From Oscillospiraceae bacterium (GTDB lineage Bacteria; Bacillota; Clostridia; Oscillospirales; Ruminococcaceae), in assembly GCA_019423445.1 (NCBI GenBank), contig JAHZBJ010000022.1, positions 9,716-22,214 on the forward strand: a stretch of DNA of 12,499 bases, read 5' to 3'. The notes beneath the pieces were generated by a model. That model ran no database searches. It saw only the letters and a list, made by a program, of their open reading frames with translations, and was not told where the DNA came from. Positions 6,450 through 12,499 of this stretch are shown piece by piece. How positions within the stretch are numbered: position 1 is the stretch's first letter; each line of letters starts with the position of its first letter. Position numbers and translations under genes: made by a program.

Positions 6450-7253
6450 ATGGCAAATGTGCTTTCGGAACCCAAGCTGCCTAATTGTGCGTCCCGAAGC
6501 TCCCAGGTTCACCTGGAAGTGACCGACGTACCGGTGTCTCAGTTGGCTCTGGACGCCAAGGCCGCCGCTGAGCAGAACCCCACCGATCCTGAACTGTGGA
6601 TCAAGTACGGCCGGGCGCTGCGGCGGCAGCAAATGCATCGGGAGGCCATCGCCGCCTACTGCATGGGCACTACATACAACCCCTTTTATCCCCTTCTGTA
6701 CCGCCATCGGGCCCACGCTTACATCAACATTCAGCAATACCCTGAGGCCGCTGCCACCTTTGAGATCGCCCTGCGGCTGGACCCCACCAACTGGGATTGC
6801 TGGTATCACCAGGGCCTCAGCTATTATCTCATGGGAGACTATGTCCGGGCGGAAAAATCCCTGAAGGGCTGCTTCCGCTTGGAGGACGAAATGGCTGCCC
6901 GGGACTGGCTCTGGCTGACCCTGATGCATCTGGGAAAGACGGAGGAAGCCGCCCGGGTTGTGGCAGACGTCCGTACCGGCGAGGATGACAAGCATCACAA
7001 GGGTTATTACAACCGTGTGCTGGTCTACGCCGGCAAAAAGTCCCCTGAGGAAGTCATGGCCATCGCGGAAACTCTGGATGACCACATGTATGCCCCCTAT
7101 GGCTATGGAGTGGCTTACTGGTATATGACCCAGGGACAGAAGGACAAGGCCTACGCCATCCTCCGGCGGATCGCCGAAAACAAGGACAGCAAAAGCTGGA
7201 GCGGCTTTGCCGAGCAGGCCGCCCGCCGGGATTACGCCGCCTGGGAGGACTGA
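6450..7253 (+). CDS. TPR-repeat protein, second of three tandem paralogs
   Basis: A 267-residue cytosolic TPR protein. I chose ATG 6450 rather than the in-frame GTG at 6441 because GAGGTGAG (6438-6445) is then a proper ribosome site, and because all three paralogs then begin MANVLSEP. Layout matches its neighbours: conserved N-terminal block (1-40), three TPR units (about 47-146), DWLWLTL helix (152-158), and a C-terminal TPR-like pair with GYGVAYWYMTQGQKDKAYAIL. It ends WSGFAEQAARRDYAAWED. It is closest to the first paralog, sharing about 84% of the first 130 residues and nearly the same last 20, so these two look like the more recent duplication. No catalytic motif or signal peptide is seen. 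Confidence 0.9.
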   Translation: MANVLSEPKLPNCASRSSQVHLEVTDVPVSQLALDAKAAAEQNPTDPELWIKYGRALRRQQMHREAIAAYCMGTTYNPFYPLLYRHRAHAYINIQQYPEAAATFEIALRLDPTNWDCWYHQGLSYYLMGDYVRAEKSLKGCFRLEDEMAARDWLWLTLMHLGKTEEAARVVADVRTGEDDKHHKGYYNRVLVYAGKKSPEEVMAIAETLDDHMYAPYGYGVAYWYMTQGQKDKAYAILRRIAENKDSKSWSGFAEQAARRDYAAWED

Positions 7254-7270
7254 GCTCCCCCCACCGGCCT

Positions 7271-7329
7271 GGAGCCGCCCTCAGCCCCAAAGGCTCCCCC
7301 AACATCAAAATTTCGCCGCGTGAAGCGGC
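7271..7329 (+). other. Two hairpins between second and third TPR genes
   Basis: GGAGCC (7271-7276) pairs with GGCTCC (7292-7297) across a 15-base loop. GCCGC (7315-7319) pairs with GCGGC (7325-7329) across a GTGAA loop. The second lies just upstream of the GGAG ribosome site of the third TPR gene. Neither has a T-run. This 92-base gap is otherwise C-rich and non-coding. Confidence 0.4.
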
Positions 7330-7345
7330 AGAATGGAGCATTATT

Positions 7346-8155
7346 ATGGCCAACGTATTATCCGAACCCTTTCTGGAAAATGTCGCTTCCATGAGCTCCG
7401 AGGTCCATGTGGAGCGCACCAATCAGCCTGTTTCTCAGCTGGCCCTGGACGCCAAGGCCGCTGCGGAGGCTAACCCCACCGATCCCGAGCTCTGGATCAA
7501 GCTGGGCCGTACTTACCGCCGTCAGTCCATGCACCGGGAGGCCATTGACGCCTACTCCATGGGCATCAGCTACAACCCCTTCTATCCCCTGCTGTACCGT
7601 CACAAGGCTCACGCCTACATCAACACCAGCCGTTACGCCGAGGCCGCTGCGGACTTTGAGTTCGCCATCCGCCTGGATCCCTCCAATGTGGACTGCTGGT
7701 ACCACCTGGCTCTGAGCTACTTCCTTATGGGGGACTACGCCCGGGCCGAAAAGGTCTACAAGGTCTGCTACACCATGAGCGATGAGGACCTGGACGTCAT
7801 CTCCTGCACCGACTGGCTGTGGATGACCCTCCGCCGCCTGGGCAAATATGAGGAGGCCGAGAAGCTCCTTGAGCGCATCACCCCCGACATGGAGCCTGGA
7901 ATGGTCGTCTCTTACCACCGCCGCCTGCTGATGTACAAGGGCCTCATCAAGCCCGAGGAACTCATGACCCCCAATCCCTCCGATCTGGAGCTGGTGACCA
8001 TGGGCTTCGGTCTTGCCAACTACTACTATGAGATCGGCGAGGAGCAAAAGGGCAACGAGATGATCCTGAAAGTCCTGGAAGCCGGCAAAGAGGACGCCTG
8101 GAGCGCCTTCGGCTATCAGGCCGCTCTGGTGGAAAAGAAGCGCCGCAATCTGTAA
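7346..8155 (+). CDS. TPR-repeat protein, third and most diverged tandem paralog
   Basis: A 269-residue cytosolic TPR protein with the same plan: MANVLSEP start, SSEVHVERT and QLALDAKAAAEANPTDPELW block, TPR units at about 47-146, and DWLWMTLRRLGKYEEAEKLL at about 156-175. Its C-terminal third has diverged (GFGLANYYYEIGEEQKGNEMIL). It lacks the RRDxxxW tail of the other two and ends in a basic EKKRRNL. By ungapped hand count about 93 of the first 130 residues match the first paralog. The conserved front and variable back suggest a shared partner bound by the N-terminal half and different partners or ligands at the C-terminus. GGAG precedes ATG 7346 by 7 bases. A strong stem-loop follows its stop. 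Confidence 0.9.
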   Translation: MANVLSEPFLENVASMSSEVHVERTNQPVSQLALDAKAAAEANPTDPELWIKLGRTYRRQSMHREAIDAYSMGISYNPFYPLLYRHKAHAYINTSRYAEAAADFEFAIRLDPSNVDCWYHLALSYFLMGDYARAEKVYKVCYTMSDEDLDVISCTDWLWMTLRRLGKYEEAEKLLERITPDMEPGMVVSYHRRLLMYKGLIKPEELMTPNPSDLELVTMGFGLANYYYEIGEEQKGNEMILKVLEAGKEDAWSAFGYQAALVEKKRRNL

Positions 8156-8163
8156 ACAACCTA

Positions 8164-8197
8164 CAGCGGAGGATGTTCCCGGGAATGTCCTCCGCTG
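8164..8197 (+). terminator. Strong stem-loop after the TPR genes, partial terminator or processing site
   Basis: CAGCGGAGGA (8164-8173) pairs perfectly with TCCTCCGCTG (8188-8197). The enclosed TTCCCGGGAA (8176-8185) is itself palindromic, so the stem can extend further. The downstream bases CTTTCCAATTT form only a weak T-tract. Because the S9 peptidase gene begins 31 bases later without an evident promoter of its own, partial read-through termination or RNA processing seems more likely than a full stop. Confidence 0.5.
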
Positions 8198-8227
8198 CTT
8201 TCCAATTTGATTCCAAGGAGGTATTCC

Positions 8228-10183
8228 ATGCAGAACGTGGAACTGCGCGACTTTTTGGATTTCAGTTTTCTTTCCGCCCTTAAGGTCTCTCCCGACGGGC
8301 GGTATGCTGGCTTTGTCCGCAGCCAGTGTGATTATAACGGAAATGGTTACCGCTGCAGCATCTGGGCGCTGGACCTGACCAGCGGCAGGACCCGCCAGCT
8401 CACCAGCGGCAGCAAGGTCAGGAACTTCCTCTGGCTGGACGGGGAAACCATTCTCTTCCCCCAGTCCCAGAGCGGAAAGTTCCTTGCCCCCTCCACCGTC
8501 TATCATACGGTTCGCATCGATGGCGGGGAGTCCCAGCCAGCTTTCACAGTGCCCCTTCTGGCTGAGGATATCCGGCACCTGGAAGGGACCCGCTATGTGA
8601 TCCTTGCCAAAACCACACTCACCGCCCCTGAGGATCTGGAGGAAAGCGGCGCCAGCTGGACGGTGCTTACCGAGCTCCCCTTCGCCGAAAATGGCCAGGG
8701 CTATGTCAGCGGTATCCGCCACCGTCTCTACCTTTATGATTCCGCCGACGGCTCTGTCACCCCTATCACCGGGGAGACCTTCCAGGTGCGCAACGCCTTC
8801 GCCGTCAGCCCTGACGGGTCCATGGTGGCCTACATGGGAATGGACATCCAGTACAAAGAAGTCCAGAAGCTGGGAATCTTTGTCTACGATGTAGCTTCCG
8901 GGGAGACCCGGCAGCTGCTGCCTCTGGACCGCTACAAGCTCCGCCACCTGGATTTCCTGGGCGGCAAAGTGCTTTTCACCGGGGCGGACGGCAGCCGGTA
9001 TATCTGGAGCCAGAATGCATGGTTCTACACCCTGGACCCCAAGACGGGTGCAGAGGAGACCTTCTTTGAGAGCTTCCAGATGCCCATCAACAACTCTGTG
9101 GGCAGCGACTGCCGCTATGGCTCCGGCGCCCTCCACAAAGTCGTGGGAGAGCAGGTCTACCACGTCATCACCCAGGACGGTTCCGCCCAGATCGTCCGGA
9201 TCTCCAAAGGCGGCCCGGAGGTCCCTGTGACCCGGAAAAACGGCTCGGTGGACTGTTTTGACATCTTCGGGGATGCCGCCTACATGGTAGCCATGCGGGA
9301 TATGCGGCTCCAGGAGATCTACCGGGTGGATCTGACCACCGGTGAGGAGACCCGTCTCACCTCCTTCAATGAGGGCTTCCATGAGACCCACTCCATCGTC
9401 TCCCCCGTTTCCTGCGACTTTGTCAACGACAACGGCGACACCGTTCAGGGCTGGGTCCTCCCCCCTGTGGGATATACCCCCGGAGTAAAATACCCCGCCA
9501 TCCTGGACATCCACGGCGGCCCCAAAACCGCCTACGGCGACGTCTACTACCACGAGATGCAGCTCTGGGCCAACCAGGGGTATTTCGTCTTCTTCTGCAA
9601 CCCCCGGGGCAGCGACGGCAAGGGAGACGAGTTCGGCTTCCTGATGACCCGTTACGGTACCGTGGACTACGACGACATCATGGCCTTCACCGACGTGGTG
9701 CTGGAGCGGTACCCTGATATCGACACCAAGCGTCTGGGGGTCACCGGCGGCAGCTACGGCGGCTATATGACCAACTGGATCGTGGGGCATACCAACCGCT
9801 TTGCCGCAGCCGCCTCCCAGCGGTCCATCTCCAACTGGATCACCGACGAGGGGGCCAGCGACTGGTCCTATATGTACAGTCCCTGCCGGTTCGGCGGCGT
9901 TTCCGCCCGGCTCAAGGTGGAAGAAGGCTGGGCCTCCTCCCCCCTGAAGTTTGCCGAGAACGCCATCACCCCCATGCTCTTTATCCACTCGGAAGAGGAC
10001 TTCCGCTGCCCCCTGGGGGAGGCCCTCCAATACTACACCAACATCATCAACCGCGGTGTGGAGACCCGTCTCTGCCTCTTCAAAGGGGAAAACCACGAGC
10101 TCTCCCGCTCCGGCGGCCCCAAGAACCGGGTCAAGCGCCTGGAGGAGATCACCGCCTGGATGGATCAGCATCTGAAGGTGTAA
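8228..10183 (+). CDS. S9-family serine peptidase, acylaminoacyl-peptidase/prolyl-oligopeptidase type
   Basis: A 651-residue cytosolic alpha/beta-hydrolase peptidase without signal peptide. Residues up to about 400 form a beta-propeller built of repeated WD40/TolB-like strands (VSPDGRYAGFV, VSPDGSMVAYM, IFVYDVASGETRQL). The C-terminal domain carries the oxyanion motif HGGP (H429), nucleophile S509 in GGSYGGYMT, D591 in HSEEDFRC and H623 in ENHELSRSG, so the catalytic triad is complete. The family removes N-terminal residues, sometimes acylated, from short peptides, since the propeller excludes folded proteins. ATG 8228 is chosen because AAGGAGGT (8215-8222) precedes it by 5 bases; a longer TTG reading from 8207 would include this ribosome site in the gene. 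It is 13 bases from the next, paralogous gene. It likely degrades peptides brought in by Dpp. Exact specificity cannot be read from sequence. Confidence 0.95.
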   Translation: MQNVELRDFLDFSFLSALKVSPDGRYAGFVRSQCDYNGNGYRCSIWALDLTSGRTRQLTSGSKVRNFLWLDGETILFPQSQSGKFLAPSTVYHTVRIDGGESQPAFTVPLLAEDIRHLEGTRYVILAKTTLTAPEDLEESGASWTVLTELPFAENGQGYVSGIRHRLYLYDSADGSVTPITGETFQVRNAFAVSPDGSMVAYMGMDIQYKEVQKLGIFVYDVASGETRQLLPLDRYKLRHLDFLGGKVLFTGADGSRYIWSQNAWFYTLDPKTGAEETFFESFQMPINNSVGSDCRYGSGALHKVVGEQVYHVITQDGSAQIVRISKGGPEVPVTRKNGSVDCFDIFGDAAYMVAMRDMRLQEIYRVDLTTGEETRLTSFNEGFHETHSIVSPVSCDFVNDNGDTVQGWVLPPVGYTPGVKYPAILDIHGGPKTAYGDVYYHEMQLWANQGYFVFFCNPRGSDGKGDEFGFLMTRYGTVDYDDIMAFTDVVLERYPDIDTKRLGVTGGSYGGYMTNWIVGHTNRFAAAASQRSISNWITDEGASDWSYMYSPCRFGGVSARLKVEEGWASSPLKFAENAITPMLFIHSEEDFRCPLGEALQYYTNIINRGVETRLCLFKGENHELSRSGGPKNRVKRLEEITAWMDQHLKV

Positions 10184-10196
10184 AGGAGGATTTGCA

Positions 10197-12115
10197 GTGG
10201 AAAAGATTGTTTTGGATGATTTTCTCAAGATAAACGCCATCTCCTCCCTGGCCTGGGCCCCGGAGGGAGGCCGGGCTGCCTTCCTGGTCCACCGGGCCAA
10301 TGAGGAAAAGAACGGCTATGACTCCAACCTGTGGCTCTATGAAGCCGGGGACGGGTCCCTGCGGCAGCTCACCTGGGCAGGGGACGTAAAGTCCTTCGTC
10401 TGGGACGGCCCTGACGCCATCACCTTCCCTGCTCTCCGGGATGCCGCTGACAAGGCCATCCGGGACAAAGGGGAGGACCACACCGCTTTTTACACCCTTT
10501 CCTTGGACGGCGGCTGCGCTCTCCGAAGCTTCACAGTTCCTCTCAACGCTACGGTGATTGGGAAGCTGGACCGCCACGTTTACGTTCTCCAGGCCCGGGC
10601 GGATCTGGAAAAGAACCGGCGTCTTCAGAACCTCACCGGGGCGGCCAGGGACCAGGAACTGGCAGCCATTCAGGAGGAAAAGTCCCGCTTCGTTATCTTT
10701 GACGAATATCCCTTCTGGTTCAATGGAGCGGGTATCATCAACAAGACCCGCCTGGGTCTCTGGCTTTACAACAGTGCCAACGGAACCCTGACCCAGATCA
10801 CCGATCCCTTGATGGATGTAGAGGGGGTCCAGGTCTGCTCCCGGGACGGTAAAGTGGTATACCACGGCCACGAATTTGATACCGTCCGGGACTTCCGCAC
10901 CGGCATCTGGGTCTATGACTACACCACCGGCAAAACCACAAAGGTAGTGGAGCAGGGCATCTACCGGGTGCGCCAGGTTAGCTGGATGAACGGCAAGGCC
11001 ATCTTTGCCGGTACCGATATGGCGGACTATAACTACAGTCAGACCCCTGCCCTCTGGGCGGCGGATCCCGAGACTGGAGCGGTGGAGCGCATTTGTCCCG
11101 AATCCCTCTCCATCGGCAACCCGGTGGGCACCGATGCCCGTTACGGCAGCGGCACCGTCTTTAAGGCGGACGGCAACCGGCTCTATCTCATTTCCGGTAT
11201 CGACGACGCCTCCCGCCTCATCGCCATCGAACCTGACGGTACTATCACCTCCCTGGTGGAGAAGGATGGAATGGTGGACAACTTTGACGTTCAGGACGGG
11301 GAAATCCTGTTTGTGGCCATGCATGATATGGCCCTGGAGGAACTCTACCGTCTGGAGAAACCGGGCAGCTGGAAGCAGCTCTCCTCCTTCAACGGAGAGT
11401 TCTGCCGCACACACAGTATCGTTCACCCCGAAGAGCTGCGGTTCACCGACCCTGACGGCTTTGAGATCCATGGTTTCGTCCTGCGCCCGGTGGGCTTCGA
11501 CCCCACCAAAAAGTACCCCGGCATCCTGGCCATCCACGGAGGACCCCGGCTCTCTTACGGGGCGGTGTACTACCACGATATGCAGTACTGGGCCAACCAC
11601 GGCTACTTCGTCTTTCTTGCCAATCCCAGAGGCAGCGACTCCCGCGGGGATGAGTTCGCCTTTATCCGGGGAAAATATGGCACCGTGGAGTACCAGAACC
11701 TTATGCAGTTCACCGACTGCGTCCTGGAAGCCTATCCCCAGATCGATCCGGCCCGGCTGGGGGTGGCGGGCGGTTCTTACGGTGGTTTCATGACCAACTG
11801 GATTATCGGCCACACCCACCGTTTCGCCGCGGCAGCCTCCCAGCGGATATGCTGAAAGTCTGGGCCCAGTCTCCCCTCAGCGCCGCCCATAACTGCACCA
11901 CCCCTACCCTCTTCATCCATTCTGAAGAGGATTACCGGTGCTGGAAGGTGGAGGGACTCCAGATGTTCAACGCCATCCGGGAGAAGGGCGTAGACGCCCG
12001 GTTCTGCCTCTTCAAGGGGGAGCACCACGACCTTTCCCGCTCCGGCAAGCCCAAAAACCGCCGGAAGCGTCTTCTGGAGATCACCAACTGGCTGGACAAA
12101 TACCTGAAACCGTAA
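10197..12115 (+). pseudogene. Second S9-family serine peptidase, broken by frameshifting deletion
   Basis: A paralog of the preceding gene, starting at GTG 10197 after AAAGGAGG. The first frame encodes the beta-propeller and the start of the hydrolase domain: HGGP at H447 and nucleophile S527 in GGSYGGFMTNW. It ends abruptly at TGA 11853-11855 just after AAAASQR. The missing C-terminal part continues in another frame from 11849: LKVWAQSPL, HSEEDYRC with the Asp codon at 11930, GEHHDLSRSG with the His codon at 12026, ending LDKYLKP at 12115. The Ser-to-Asp distance is 155 bases here and 246 in the intact paralog, so about 91 bases (30 codons plus one) are missing, including the SISNW-to-GG segment. 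Neither fragment alone has a complete triad. It is a recent pseudogene judging by the good conservation of both parts, unless the gap is an assembly error. Confidence 0.9.
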
Positions 12116-12130
12116 AACCCTTCCTCATTG

Positions 12131-12168
12131 AAAAACGCAGGAGCAGCTGGTTCTGCTCCTGCGTTTTT
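12131..12168 (+). terminator. Perfect intrinsic terminator ending the long operon
   Basis: AAAAACGCAGGAGCAG (12131-12146) and CTGCTCCTGCGTTTTT (12153-12168) are perfectly complementary over 16 bp, with a 6-base loop CTGGTT and a T5 run ending the stem. It starts 15 bases after the S9 pseudogene stop. The matching A5 on the left makes it potentially bidirectional. Confidence 0.95.
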
Positions 12169-12207
12169 GTTCTCCGCCTGCTCCCGACTTTTCACCTCCG
12201 TCGGGAT

Positions 12208-12236
12208 TTGTGGAAAAAGCAATCCTGTGATATAAT
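12208..12236 (+). promoter_or_regulatory. Near-consensus sigma-A promoter with extended -10
   Basis: TTGTGG (12208-12213), a 17-base spacer and a perfect TATAAT (12231-12236), preceded by TGA as an extended -10. Transcription would start near 12243, about 36 bases before the next gene. A small inverted repeat CCCGAC/GTCGGG (12183-12188, 12200-12205) lies just upstream of the -35 box and could be a regulator site or chance. Confidence 0.85.
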
Positions 12237-12278
12237 GGTGAAAACACCGGAACTTAAAACCACCGGAGGGCTGTGACT

Positions 12279-12499
12279 ATGACCAGAGAACGTCTGAAAA
12301 AGTGGGAAACTTACTTCCTTTACTTTGTGTTATATTCCGTCATCGGCTGGCTGTACGAGGTCTTTCTGGAAGTGGTGGTCTACCGCTGGGGCTTCTCCAA
12401 CCGCGGTGTACTTTTCGGCCCTTACTGCGTCATTTATGGCACTGGGGCCCTGATCCTGATCTTCGCTCTGGGCTCCCTGAAGCGCAGGAATATCCGGGT
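12279..12499 (+). CDS. CmpB-type (putative ABC-transporter type IV) membrane protein, N-terminal fragment
   Basis: The first 73 codons are visible before the window ends. After a charged start (MTRERLKKWE) comes a membrane helix with FVLYSVIGWLYEVFLEVV (about 16-33). The hallmark NRGVLFGPYCVIYGTGAL follows (about 41-58), then a second helix and a basic loop (KRRNIR). The pattern of a helix with IGW-E, then NRG-L-GP-xxIYG-G, is that of the CmpB/DUF1113 family of small multi-spanning membrane proteins, common in Clostridia and named as putative ABC permeases without a proven substrate. ATG 12279 is 8 bases after GGAGGG (12265-12270). It has its own promoter and lies beyond a strong terminator, so it is not part of the peptide operon. 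Confidence 0.85.
   Translation, partial: MTRERLKKWETYFLYFVLYSVIGWLYEVFLEVVVYRWGFSNRGVLFGPYCVIYGTGALILIFALGSLKRRNIR

Noticed and set aside
5587..8155. Tandem repeats as a CRISPR or satellite-like array
   Set aside because: The repeated units are whole protein-coding genes of about 800 bases with their own starts and stops, not short direct repeats with spacers.
7358..10300. Very long leftward open frame (980 codons) opposite the third TPR gene and S9 peptidase
   Set aside because: It lies antisense to two well-supported genes, has no ribosome site or recognisable domain, and reads as low-complexity Gly/Val/His-rich sequence, as expected from GC-rich codon bias on the other strand.
10149..11819. 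Leftward 556-codon frame opposite the second S9 gene
   Set aside because: Antisense shadow with no domains. The plus-strand frame has clear S9 motifs.
11820..11870. Programmed ribosomal frameshift in the second S9 gene
   Set aside because: No slippery heptamer is seen at the junction, and about 30 residues of the conserved hydrolase domain are absent, which a frameshift cannot restore.

Overview
The window looks like a chromosomal stretch from a moderately GC-rich Firmicute of the class Clostridia, most like gut Oscillospiraceae relatives. This is inferred from strong GGAGG-type ribosome sites on almost every gene, several GTG and TTG starts, GC-rich genes beside AT-rich control regions, a CmpB-type membrane protein, and the style of the protein sequences. 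No taxonomic search was possible.

Layout. The left end carries two leftward genes. One is the first 38 codons of a probable M19-type (membrane or renal) dipeptidase, running off the window at base 1. Upstream of it is a GntR/FCD-family regulator (241-942). An AT-rich divergent control region (943-1378) follows, with a perfect TGTATACA palindrome lying on top of a well-formed rightward promoter. A long rightward operon then runs from about 1228 to 12115: an optional leader peptide, the four-gene core of a dipeptide/oligopeptide ABC importer (dppB, dppC, dppD, dppF), a RidA-type imine deaminase, three consecutive paralogous TPR proteins of about 268 residues, an intact S9-family serine peptidase (acylaminoacyl-peptidase type), and a second S9 peptidase gene. 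The second S9 gene is broken by a frameshifting loss of about 91 bases between its catalytic serine and aspartate. A perfect 16-bp intrinsic terminator (12131-12168) closes the operon. A new transcription unit with a near-consensus promoter follows and encodes a CmpB-type membrane protein cut by the window end.

How the genes may work together (inference). The set reads as a peptide-scavenging pathway: import through Dpp, cleavage by a dipeptidase and cytosolic S9 peptidases, and RidA clearing reactive enamine/imine by-products of amino-acid breakdown, all under a GntR/FCD repressor that probably senses a small carboxylate or peptide-derived ligand. Two things do not fit a textbook peptide operon. 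No substrate-binding protein gene is present in the window. A tandem trio of cytosolic TPR proteins with a nearly invariant N-terminal half sits between RidA and the peptidases. The TPR trio is the best candidate here for something undescribed.
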